Assembly (NCBI RefSeq): GCF_963678635.1
Contig: NW_026971553.1
Location: forward strand, 1 to 64,000
Source: Symsagittifera roscoffensis
Taxonomy: Eukaryota > Xenacoelomorpha > Acoela > Convolutidae
Reading direction: 5' to 3'
DNA: 64,000 nucleotides
Shown: positions 23,548-33,012 of the stretch, piece after piece
Numbering within the stretch: the stretch's first letter is position 1
Layout of the letters: each line of letters opens with the position of its first letter
The notes under the pieces: generated by a model
Told to the model about the DNA's origin: nothing
The model's input: only the letters and a program-made list of their open reading frames with translations
Database searches by the model: none
Position numbers and translations under genes: made by a program

Positions 23548-23796
23548 ATGCTCTTCTATCAAACAGTCACTAAAATTATCACAAACCTCAAACAATTTTT
23601 TACGATACTTAAAACTTTCATAATATTTCTTTTTGATATCCTTGAACCTTTTCTAATAATCTTAATCATTTTTTGTAATATTTTTTTAATTTTCTACACT
23701 ATATTCGAACTATTTCTCCAACTTTCAAAAACCCTGATTATATCCACAGGTACGATTTATTCAACTTGTCTAAATGATACGAACTATTTTCAGTAG
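23548..23796 (+). CDS. 82-aa hydrophobic membrane protein
   Basis: An ATG-started frame with about two predicted membrane spans (residues ~20-45 and ~45-65, Phe/Ile/Leu-rich). It resembles small viral membrane proteins in size and composition, but I recognise no family. Its end overlaps the next ORF by 23 bases. It is the first member of a chain of overlapping ORFs leading to env. Confidence 0.4.
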   Translation: MLFYQTVTKIITNLKQFFTILKTFIIFLFDILEPFLIILIIFCNIFLIFYTIFELFLQLSKTLIISTGTIYSTCLNDTNYFQ

Positions 23797-23962
23797 AACT
23801 GATATTTTTCTACTATTCGTAATTTTCATAACATTTCTATCATCCCTCATTTTGACAATATGCAAATGTATAAAGAAAGCAATCATCACATTCGCTCTAG
23901 CAACAATCCTCCTAATTCTTTTCTTAGAAGAATACTATAATAAACATAAACTTTTTCACTAA
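23774..23962 (+). CDS. 62-aa hydrophobic membrane protein
   Basis: It starts inside the previous ORF in the +1 frame. There are two hydrophobic segments (residues ~11-30 and ~36-52) separated by a short Cys/Lys loop, with a charged C-terminus. It may be a two-span, viroporin-like protein; no homology is recognised. The next ORF opens eight bases after its stop. Confidence 0.35.
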   Translation: MIRTIFSRTDIFLLFVIFITFLSSLILTICKCIKKAIITFALATILLILFLEEYYNKHKLFH

Positions 23963-23970
23963 AAAAATAG

Positions 23971-25104
23971 ACCAAAAAGCTATCAAAAATTGCTACCCAA
24001 CAGTCACAAAGTCAGTCTTCACCGACATCATCCCAAGATAACCCAACAACACCTTCAACTACCCAAAATCGTCAAACATCTACACGAATTTCCTTTCAAG
24101 ATAACCCATACACTTTTGAAGAACGACACGCTCGTTTATCAGAACCACTAGAACCAGTTCAACGACAAGCACCTCTAAGTGAACCAACATATAACTTATA
24201 CCCAACACTACCACAAGAATTAGGTAGAATAAGAAATCCTAGTCAAAACCAAAATACAGTCGAAATAAATAGACAAATTATACATCCTCGACGAAACAGA
24301 AATTTTCAAACTCCCCGAGTTCATTTTGAAATACCTCAATCCCCATCACAAAACACTCCAGAAAACCCCATTGGTATATTACCAGAAAACCCTACGCTTC
24401 TTTCACAACGTAGCACCTCAAGCTTACCATCAGATTATTTAGGTTCAACACCAACATCTGAACAAATACGTGAAAATCCCTTTAACCCCCCAAACCAGGC
24501 ATCACGACTACCATATTGGACAACACATTCATTTACACAAGGTGAACTAAATTTAGTCAATGATCCAATAGATATTTCTACGGATACAACAACATCCTCA
24601 TCACTACCAGAAACATTATCACTACCATCAACACCATCAATAAGCCAGATTTCACCACCACCTTTTAACTTAAATTTTCCAAATAATCTCGACGCCAGAT
24701 ATAGAGAACAATCATCAACAAATATCCCTTTAAGACTAGATTGGAATACATTTACAGCCCCTCCACCATTATTTGGACAACATCTAGAAAGTAATCGCCT
24801 TCACAACTGGGCACTTAATAGATTACAATACCGGCAAGACATTCACGACGAAATCCGTGATCACAATATCCAAATACTGCAACAAAACAGTTTACAATTA
24901 AAGTTTGAAATCACAGTTAAATTAAACAACATTACTCAACATCCCTACCCATTAAACCCACCAAACATAACAGCTCAATCACTACCACCACCATTTATAA
25001 CCACTGAAGTAATATATAAATACGACAGATATACCAAAAAGACAATTGGTTACATCACATTTTATAACCCATACTCAGGATTATCATACACATGTATATT
25101 CTAA
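23971..25104 (+). CDS. 377-codon ORF with no ATG (accessory protein)
   Basis: Reading codon by codon from the TAG at 23968-23970, the frame stays open for 377 codons to TAA at 25102-25104. It contains no ATG, GTG or TTG codon. The first ~240 residues are Ser/Pro/Thr/Gln-rich and likely disordered. The last ~130 look globular, with Asp/Arg/His-rich and Tyr-rich stretches near the end. The frame opens directly after a splice-acceptor-like AAATAG following a TTTTTCACTAA tract, so its start may lie in an upstream exon; a non-AUG start is the alternative. It overlaps the env start by 13 bases. Confidence 0.6.
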   Translation, partial: TKKLSKIATQQSQSQSSPTSSQDNPTTPSTTQNRQTSTRISFQDNPYTFEERHARLSEPLEPVQRQAPLSEPTYNLYPTLPQELGRIRNPSQNQNTVEINRQIIHPRRNRNFQTPRVHFEIPQSPSQNTPENPIGILPENPTLLSQRSTSSLPSDYLGSTPTSEQIRENPFNPPNQASRLPYWTTHSFTQGELNLVNDPIDISTDTTTSSSLPETLSLPSTPSISQISPPPFNLNFPNNLDARYREQSSTNIPLRLDWNTFTAPPPLFGQHLESNRLHNWALNRLQYRQDIHDEIRDHNIQILQQNSLQLKFEITVKLNNITQHPYPLNPPNITAQSLPPPFITTEVIYKYDRYTKKTIGYITFYNPYSGLSYTCIF

Positions 25105-27710
25105 AATTATTAATTTTTCTCCGACTCCTTTTTCTAGTAATCTCAAATCAAAACATAAACCCTTCTCCCCGCACAGGACCCCAAGATTTATTAGTAACAC
25201 ATTACGATTGTGAAGAAAACGAACAAAAAACACTACACAAGTATGCAATAAATCAAGTATCACAATGCGAAACAGAACCCCAAGCCATAGAAACTACAAA
25301 TGTAATAACAACACTTTATTCAAAAGCCCGAGCAACTACAGTTATAGGATATAAATTCACAGCAACATTTTCTGAAAAGAAAGTACATTGTTCACAAGTC
25401 TCAAACGGAAATAAAAACCGACTTGACCATGAATCATTCTACCAGAGTAATATAGAACGACTTTTACATCTCAATCCCGAAGATTGTAAAAACGAGTTAC
25501 TCCGACTAAACATCACAAAAAATAAAAACACAGATAGAAAGTTAGTATATTTCCAAGTTTTTTCAGATTCTGTACATCAAGCAGAACTTGAAAGATATCA
25601 AGGACATATAAAACTAGATGAAAAGTACCCATATAACGGCGCACACGGACGATTAACTTATGATATACACGATAAACACTGGATACCACACATTGGTATA
25701 AATGACCCATCAAACTGCAAAGCAGACACAAAAAACAAAGGATACCAAGAGATCATGTTTTTCGATTGGAAAATACAACTCGAAAAAATACAACTCACAC
25801 GAGATTTATCAGACAACACAATGATCTATCAAGGAATTAGATTACCTTGTAAAAACGACCAAGGTTATTGCGACCCTACAACAAGAACACAAGCAACAAT
25901 TGTTTGGTTCCCCGAAGACACATGTACAACATTTCAAGTAGCAAAAATACACGCTCGTATGATAAAATTTCACGAAAAATATTTTATACAATCAATACCA
26001 TATGAACAAGTAAATCCATTACGAAAAATAAGTTCTAATTTTAGAAACATTCATAATATAGAAAATAAATTAACACGTTTTCAAATATATCAAGAAACAG
26101 AACTTGCATGTAAATACAGAAACCCACTCCACAAAACACAATACTCTGAAATATTAGTTGAATACGAAAATGGATTCGACATGACCACTGGAAAACTAAA
26201 AGTTGACCCATACGCCACAAGTCATCCTCCAAATGAAGGAACATCATACATACCAGTTCATTTTCAAAAGTATACAGGTCAACCTGGTGGACATTTAAAG
26301 CCCCAAGACGATCACAGCACACGTTTACAAGAACTATCCCTAATGAATAGTACATATTTTGGTAATATCCACTATGATATTCACTTGGATATGAAACTAG
26401 ACTACACGATTAGCCAAATTTTTCAAGAAATGTCACTCTCCGAATTAGAAACACTACACCAACTATGCGAATTAGAAAGAACACAAATATTACAATCACT
26501 CGCACTAGCAGTATTAAAAATATCCTACGCAGGATATTTACTATCAGGAAATAGATCAAATTTTTTAGACTATGAAGGAAACATCTTATGGTTTTATACT
26601 TGTACTAAAAAAGTATCACCACTATACGTTTTTGAAGATAAACGATGCTATAAAAGAATCCCTATCTTTTATAAGAATAAAGTACATTTCGTTGACACAC
26701 TTTCACGAAGAACCTATTTCTGGGATACCGCAGTCCCATGTGGATCAGAAAATAGCCACAACGTAGTACAACTAAACCCTGATGAAGATAAATATTACCT
26801 TCTCACCCCATATCCCACATTAATGCAATCACTCAAAAAATTTTCACCAGAAAGCATTCGCGCTATCGCTCGAAACCCAAATATAGACTTACAATCAATA
26901 GGAATATACTCAAAATCAGATATTCAACATCACATTAGAACACAACAATTCCAAGAATTATTAACACAAATGGACACAATACAAAGACAATCAATTGACC
27001 AAAACTTACGCAAACTTGCCGAAACCGCAGGATTTGCTGACATCTATACGCAAGACTATAGCGGATATTTTAAAGACATTAAAGATTATATATATCTAAA
27101 CGGTGAAAAATACCGTCCCCAAGATATATCACCTATCAATATTTTTAGCTTTGTTACACTCAAGAATGAAATTCTTGATTTTCTAGGATGGCCCTACTAC
27201 ATCTTAGAAAAACTGACTATTTTATACGCAATGTTTAACTTTATTGGATTTCTTTTTCCACTCTTAAAAGGAATCTATAACACATGTGCTATACACACAC
27301 AAGTCAATAGACAAGCAAGTGTAGCACGCATACTATTTGCAGGATTTTTTGGAATCTTTTCTACATCTATAAACAAAATTCTTTTAGACGCACAAATAAA
27401 AGAATATAACACAAAAATAGCAACAAGACAGAACACATACGACGAAGAACATAACAATGTAGATACAACACCAACAGCACCACAGTTACCACCCCTACCA
27501 CATAACCATCCATTATCCCTAGTCCCACGTAATTTTCGAAATTTAGCCATAACACATAATCAAAATTTTAGACCAACTATATCACAAAGTCCCATCCAAC
27601 ATATAATGCCACACCACTCACAAGATGACAATACTTATGAACAAATTATAGAACAACCCCATACCACCGCTTTTCAGTCTCAAAATAATAATTTTTTTAG
27701 CCCACGATGA
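25092..27710 (+). CDS. env: envelope-like glycoprotein of Element 1
   Basis: 872 aa. It has an N-terminal hydrophobic signal-peptide-like stretch (residues ~3-20), then a Cys-rich ectodomain beginning THYDC, and one or two membrane segments near residues 705-770, followed by a ~100-residue cytoplasmic tail. It aligns by eye with Element 2's Env at THYDC/AHYDC, LPC, CELER, RIPI.YK and FVD. The layout resembles surface glycoproteins of negative-strand chuvirus (Jingchuvirales) type that arthropod LTR elements have captured. That family assignment is inference, and no furin-type site is evident. The frame is fully open. Its stop overlaps the next ATG in the string ATGA. Confidence 0.7.
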   Translation: MYILKLLIFLRLLFLVISNQNINPSPRTGPQDLLVTHYDCEENEQKTLHKYAINQVSQCETEPQAIETTNVITTLYSKARATTVIGYKFTATFSEKKVHCSQVSNGNKNRLDHESFYQSNIERLLHLNPEDCKNELLRLNITKNKNTDRKLVYFQVFSDSVHQAELERYQGHIKLDEKYPYNGAHGRLTYDIHDKHWIPHIGINDPSNCKADTKNKGYQEIMFFDWKIQLEKIQLTRDLSDNTMIYQGIRLPCKNDQGYCDPTTRTQATIVWFPEDTCTTFQVAKIHARMIKFHEKYFIQSIPYEQVNPLRKISSNFRNIHNIENKLTRFQIYQETELACKYRNPLHKTQYSEILVEYENGFDMTTGKLKVDPYATSHPPNEGTSYIPVHFQKYTGQPGGHLKPQDDHSTRLQELSLMNSTYFGNIHYDIHLDMKLDYTISQIFQEMSLSELETLHQLCELERTQILQSLALAVLKISYAGYLLSGNRSNFLDYEGNILWFYTCTKKVSPLYVFEDKRCYKRIPIFYKNKVHFVDTLSRRTYFWDTAVPCGSENSHNVVQLNPDEDKYYLLTPYPTLMQSLKKFSPESIRAIARNPNIDLQSIGIYSKSDIQHHIRTQQFQELLTQMDTIQRQSIDQNLRKLAETAGFADIYTQDYSGYFKDIKDYIYLNGEKYRPQDISPINIFSFVTLKNEILDFLGWPYYILEKLTILYAMFNFIGFLFPLLKGIYNTCAIHTQVNRQASVARILFAGFFGIFSTSINKILLDAQIKEYNTKIATRQNTYDEEHNNVDTTPTAPQLPPLPHNHPLSLVPRNFRNLAITHNQNFRPTISQSPIQHIMPHHSQDDNTYEQIIEQPHTTAFQSQNNNFFSPR

Positions 27711-29515
27711 GCCGACAACTTGGATCCCTACACCGTTCAAATTCCCACCCAACCAACCTCACTACTCCCATTACAATAATACCACTTTTTGCTTTCCCGC
27801 CACGCGATTTCCCAACCAGTAATGTAACATCAGGCATGAATTCCGATACTAATTCACACATCTCAGTTTTATACTCCACGTCACAACTCAATAACCCGAA
27901 TATTGAAACCCCCGATGAATTTGCCGACTCTGAACCATCTCCATCCAATAATTTTCCCACCAACCCCTCAATTTTTTCCCAACCCCCTTTTCAACCCATA
28001 TTACCAAATAACCCTGACCCATCCAATTCTACACCCTCTTATGCTTCCCAAGTCACTCCAACCTATTCCTCACTTCACTCAGACCAATCATCTCATTCTC
28101 CAGATACCCCCCGAATCTCCCCAGAACTAGATAACTTCATTACCCTACAACAACAACCCTATCACCTTGACATCCCAACCATAAACCAAATCTCATCCAC
28201 AATAGATTCATCCAACCCTCCTACCCCTACAGCCTCTTCAATTTATACTGAATCATTAGCACCATCATCCACATCTACTGAATCTTCACTCAGCACTAAT
28301 AGAGCTTACCGCACTTTTACAAGAAAGTTCCCCAACCATCCTTTCCCAGCGAAACCAGGAACAGCCCGTGAATATATCAACCATCCAAAACACACTAACA
28401 CAAAAGAATTTTTAGCTATCACCTTACCCTCATTTCCACAATACACCTTAAACAACCCTCACGACATTAACGAGACACGTAACTTTGTAGACGAACACGT
28501 TTTAATGCCTACCCTTCCTTGGACCTCATATTATTATTTTACTAATCCCCTTTGCTTACCTTTATCTAGCACTCACATCGATATAGAACGAAATAAGGAC
28601 ATGCTATATCGACTCACTACACCACTAACATCTAGACAATTTACTTACATTGGATATAAAAAATCACTAAAAACACACACTGCACCCCGAGCAAATGAAT
28701 TTACACTAGAATATTACGATCATAACATCATCAGAACTAACCAAGATCAATTCTTAGACGACGATCGCTTCGCTAACCCACAAATCACCGAGAAATTTTT
28801 CATTAAAACACCATATGTATTTACACTAAATATCTTCGATCGCAAGTTTGACCACATTATTTCAGAAGCACTAACAGACACACAAGCCTACGAAAGTTTT
28901 AAAGAACGCTTCCAAATATTTTCACTAACCTTTCATTTCCTTGCACCACATGAAAGAGATTTGCACTGCTCACACGATATTATGTTGCGCACTAAACAAA
29001 CACACACATATACTTATTATCGTTTTATCCAAAATCACTTCGACTTACACACTCCCTCCAGACAACCACACCATCGTTTTCAATTCATCAATTCCAAATA
29101 CACCTCACCATTCTTTCTTAACTTCACATATTGTATTAAAGATACTAACCTTCATGGTATTCTTCGAAATTATGATCCCATAACCCAAATGTATATTTTT
29201 TGTCCCATCACCAAGACCTTCAACGCAGAAGAATCCCGACCCTTCCTTATTCCACACGAGTTTGTACAACCTATAGAAATCCCCATTTTAGAATTCATCC
29301 ATAACACTAAATTCAATCACAAATTATATAATCTAATCCAAAACACACCTTATGAATTTGCAGTTGGCACTGAAGAACTAACCACCATTAAAGCACTTCA
29401 ATTGCTTTGGCCACTACTTCAAACTAAAAATATCATCCGCATTTTAGCTAAATTACTAACAACTTCAGATCTCATCCACGACATCTTCCCCCACGGTTTC
29501 TTCCCCGACGACTAA
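27707..29515 (+). CDS. 602-aa accessory protein downstream of env
   Basis: It starts in an ATGA overlap with the env stop, an arrangement typical of termination-reinitiation. Residues 1-200 are Ser/Pro/Thr/Asn-rich and likely disordered. Residues 200-602 look folded and are rich in Phe, Tyr and His. A segment near residue 505 (YDPITQMYIF) resembles a segment of Element 2's post-env protein (YHPIKKMYSI) and the end of the ATG-less ORF, so the three may be related. No known family. A perfect splice donor follows three bases after the stop. Confidence 0.6.
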   Translation: MSRQLGSLHRSNSHPTNLTTPITIIPLFAFPPRDFPTSNVTSGMNSDTNSHISVLYSTSQLNNPNIETPDEFADSEPSPSNNFPTNPSIFSQPPFQPILPNNPDPSNSTPSYASQVTPTYSSLHSDQSSHSPDTPRISPELDNFITLQQQPYHLDIPTINQISSTIDSSNPPTPTASSIYTESLAPSSTSTESSLSTNRAYRTFTRKFPNHPFPAKPGTAREYINHPKHTNTKEFLAITLPSFPQYTLNNPHDINETRNFVDEHVLMPTLPWTSYYYFTNPLCLPLSSTHIDIERNKDMLYRLTTPLTSRQFTYIGYKKSLKTHTAPRANEFTLEYYDHNIIRTNQDQFLDDDRFANPQITEKFFIKTPYVFTLNIFDRKFDHIISEALTDTQAYESFKERFQIFSLTFHFLAPHERDLHCSHDIMLRTKQTHTYTYYRFIQNHFDLHTPSRQPHHRFQFINSKYTSPFFLNFTYCIKDTNLHGILRNYDPITQMYIFCPITKTFNAEESRPFLIPHEFVQPIEIPILEFIHNTKFNHKLYNLIQNTPYEFAVGTEELTTIKALQLLWPLLQTKNIIRILAKLLTTSDLIHDIFPHGFFPDD

Positions 29516-29518
29516 CAG

Positions 29519-29594
29519 GTAAGTATGAATTATACATATTACTAACTAATTAAAAGATTAGAAACTCACCATTCTTTATCCATGTTTTCTTTAG
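29519..29594 (+). other. candidate 76-nt intron in the 3' region
   Basis: CAG/GTAAGTATG stands immediately after the accessory stop codon, and a pyrimidine-rich CATGTTTTCTTTAG acceptor follows at 29581-29594. The length is typical of short invertebrate introns. Position and consensus are seen in the sequence; splicing is inference. Confidence 0.45.
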
Positions 29595-29995
29595 AATTTT
29601 AGCCTTCACCCAACGATCATCTGAAAAATTCACAAAAGAAAATAAAAAATTGAAAACTTCTTCAAACTGTTTAAGACTCTATTAGTTTTTTTTTCATCAA
29701 ATAATTAAATAAATATTATACCAATGCAGTAATTTAATTTATAAATTTTTCCCCCACAAGCAGTAAATCTAAAAATAATGAAAATTTGTAACTTAATTTT
29801 CCCCAACAACTAGCAGTAAAATTAAAAATTCTATGTAGTAAATTAATAAGAAGCAAATGCAGTACTAACCTTTTGATATTTTCATTCACTCGCACAAGAA
29901 TTCTATCCAAACTCGCACAGCTCGCCCACGAAGAATTGTTTAAATAATGAATTTCAGTTTCAAGCTTTCACAACTCAACAACTCTAACACACGAT

Positions 29996-31447
29996 AACAA
30001 GTTTCAAACTTTCCTTTAACCCGGTTGGAAAGGAATTATATACTAAACAAAACTAACCAATGCAGCTTACTAAACACCACAACACATAGCATAACAGCAT
30101 GACTAAGAAAAGGAAACCAACGGTACCCAAACCGGATTAACCCAGTTTAAAACTGGATAATTTATTCTTTTGAAGACTATTATAAAGTCTAAGAAAGAAA
30201 TAATAAAACACAAAAAAGTCGAAAGACAAACCCATACCACAAACAATTTGATTTTTGGAAAAAGGACACAACCAACAAAACATAAGAAAAACCACAACAA
30301 ACCCAACATAAAACGTTGTCACATAACAGGACCTCTCACAAAAACCGCATGCAATCATACTCCCACTCCTGGCCTAACCCACCAGGAAGGACGTCCTGAG
30401 CATGCTCTATAGCCGGCCTAACCCACCGCGCTACATCCACGCTTTGTGACCACACTCCTATTTTTAATAAGAGCTACTCAAGGGTGAGTAACTCTTCAAA
30501 ATAACTGAACTAAAACAAAAAGCTTTTGTGAAAACAACTAACTAAAATCATAATTAAAAGATATTAAACTAATAAAAGTTTTATAAAATGTAAATTACAT
30601 TATGCAATACATAGATCAGAATACAACACTAAGGACGAACATCCAAAGACAAAATGACCCCACTACACTCGAGAAAGAATGGCCAACTACAATCGATATG
30701 CCGCTCACAATCACAACTCAAAGGATTTAGAGTACGACTTGACTTCGCAGAAAAGGACTTCATTGAACTAGACCAATGACCACCTCGATGTTCAAGTATA
30801 CGTACAGATCCGAGTAACCAGGCATCCCCTCCATGCAAAATCTCCACGCCATTCCTAGACAAGATCAAAACACAAAAAAGTTCTCATTAATGAAACAGAA
30901 AAACCTGACATAGCCAACCATTCTGAAATCAGATTTGAGTTTGTTGCAAAGACCCAGTCGTTGTCATGAGATGACACAACGATCGAACCTGGAACTTCTC
31001 TAACAAGAGAACCCAGAAGAAATATGATGTTCACCAAATACCAACGTCCATCATCCATCCTTTGAATTGCAGAAAGACTATTCTAAAAAACTCTGTAAAG
31101 CCCGGATGGGTGGAACCTGATCTAAACTACATTTTATGATTGGATAAATTAGATATTTTACCAATGTAAAGTATTTAATATTAACCAATCATGATCCATC
31201 TGACTAACAATCCACTTATTTGTAAGTGCTGAAATTACTTGTAAATTCAGCACCAGAGAGATTTGAATTTAACTTAGAAATTAGTTGACTCTCCAAGAAG
31301 ACTTCAGCAACCGCAATAAACCAGTATACCCTAGATCTATTGAGCCTAGCAGAGACTAGTTAAACAACCTGAGACTAGATAGTATAAGAGTAAGATTAGG
31401 ATCGGTATTAGACTAAGAAGTTGCACGAATCTATCCGGCCGAAAATA
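29996..31447 (+). repeat. 3'-region tandem duplication, copy A (with truncated LTR)
   Basis: A non-coding 3' region (29996-31110) followed by an LTR truncated at 31447. It is repeated next door at 31449-33008 with a few percent divergence and several small indels. Both copies carry the same pattern of minus-strand frames, probably not translated. Confidence 0.85.
31111..31447 (+). repeat. truncated internal LTR of Element 1
   Basis: It starts TGGAACCTGA like the full LTRs and stops after CCGGCCGAAAATA, lacking the last ~70 bp. By eye it matches the 5' LTR better than the terminal 3' LTR does. Confidence 0.85.
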
Positions 31448-31448
31448 A

Positions 31449-32529
31449 AACAAGTTTCAAACTTTCCTTTAACCCGGTTGGAAAGGAATCATATACTAAA
31501 CAAAACTAACCAACGCAGCTTACTAACTACCACAAATCATAGAATAACAGCATGACTAAGAAAAGGAAACCAACGGTACCCAAACCGGATTAACCCAGTT
31601 TAAAACTGGATAATTTATTCTTTTGAAGACTATTATAAAGTCTTAGAAAGAAATAATAAAACACAAAAAAGTCGAAAGACAAACCCATACCACAAACAAT
31701 TTGCTTTTTGGAAAAAGTACATAACCAACAAGACATAAGTAAAACCACAACAAACCCAACATAAAACGTTGTCACATAACAGGACCCCTCACAAACACCG
31801 CATGAAATCATACTCCCACTCCTGGCCTAACCCACCAGGAAAGGACGTCCTGAGCATGCTCTATAGCCGGCCTAACCCACCGTGCTACATCCACGCTTTG
31901 TGACCACACCTCTATTTTTAATAAGAGCTACTCAAGGGTGAGTAACTCTTCAAAATAACCGAACTAAAACAAAAAGCTTTTGTGAAAACAACTAACTAAA
32001 ATCATAATTAAAAAATATTAAACTAATAAATGTTTTATAAAATGTAAATTACATTTATGCAATACATAGATCAGAATACAACACCAAGGACGAACATCTA
32101 AAGACAAAACGACCCCACTACGCTCGAGAGAGAATGACCAACCACAATCGATATGCCGCTCACAATCACAACTCAAAGGATTTAGAGTACGACTTGACTT
32201 CGCAGAAAAGGACTTCATTGAACTAGACCAATGACCACCTCGATGTTCAAGTATACGTACAGATCCGAGTAACCAGGCATCCCCTCCACGCACAATCTCC
32301 ACGCCATTCCCAAACTAGATCAGACACAAAAGAAGTTCTCCACGCAGAACAGAAAAACCTGACATAGCAAACCATTCTGAAATCAGATTTGAGTTTGTTG
32401 CAAAGACTCAGTCGTTGTCACAAGAAGAAGCGGAAGAAAATTATGATGTTCGCCAAACACCAACGTCCATCATCCATCCTTCGAATTGCAGAAGAACTAT
32501 TCTAAAAAACTCTGTAAAACCCGGATGGG
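31449..32529 (+). repeat. 3'-region tandem duplication, copy B
   Basis: Second copy of the non-coding 3' region, leading directly into the terminal LTR. The junction base string is AAAACAAG at 31447-31454. No gene is recognised. Confidence 0.85.
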
Positions 32530-33008
32530 TGGAACCTGATCTAAACTACATTTTATGATTGGATAAATTAGATATTTTACCAATGTAAAGTATTTAATAT
32601 TAACCAATCATGATCCATCTAACTAACAACCCACTTATTTGTAAGTGCTGAAGTTACTTGTAATTTCAGCACCAGAGAGATTTGAATTTAACTTAGAAAT
32701 TAGTTGGACTCTCCCGAGCACTTCAGCAGCCGCAATAAACCAGTATACCCTAGATCTATTGAGCCTAGCAGAGACTAGTTAAACAACCTGAGACTAGATA
32801 GTATAAGAGTAAGATTAGGATCGGTATTAGACTAAGAAGTTGCACGAATCTATCCGGCCGAAAATAAGATAGCGTGACGAGCAGACGGTGTACCCTATCC
32901 GAAATTACTCTATGAGTTACACTTCGGTTCTAACTCAATAGCGTGACGAGCAGACGGTGTACCCTATCCGAAATTACTCTATGAGTGATACCCATCGGTC
33001 ATAACTCA
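32530..33008 (+). repeat. 3' LTR of Element 1
   Basis: Full-length LTR, about 479 bp. It is longer than the 5' copy because a ~68-bp segment beginning ATAGCGTGACG is duplicated in tandem near its end. It is followed by target duplication ATTA. The preceding GGATGGG is a weak polypurine tract. Confidence 0.9.
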
Positions 33009-33012
33009 ATTA

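Larger units (their letters stand above)
4622..33008 (+). mobile_element. Element 1: ~28.4-kb Ty3/gypsy-like env-bearing LTR retroelement
   Basis: The 5' LTR (4622-5031) and the 3' LTR (32530-33008) begin TGGAACCTGA and end TAACTCA. The whole element is flanked by the 4-bp duplication ATTA (4618-4621 and 33009-33012). The order is LTR, primer site, leader, gag, protease, RT, RNase H, integrase, accessory ORFs, envelope-like gene, accessory ORF, long 3' region, LTR. RT-RH-IN order and motifs are Ty3/gypsy type. The unusual length comes from a gag-pro segment present three times (about 8 kb extra), a ~6.5-kb env/accessory block and a duplicated 3' end. The two LTRs differ by a few percent plus a ~68-bp duplication, so the copy is not recent or its ends come from different copies. 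Confidence 0.9.

Noticed and set aside
30103-30412. Overlapping ORFs on both strands in the 3' region of Element 1, present again at 31590-31811
   Set aside because: The two copies differ at about nine of 73 codons with amino-acid changes, as expected for non-coding DNA.
30350-30470. tRNA-like A-box string (TAGCGCGGTGGGTTAGG) on the minus strand
   Set aside because: No B box at the right distance and no cloverleaf. The repeated GTGGGTTAGGCC word is more likely part of a simple inverted structure.
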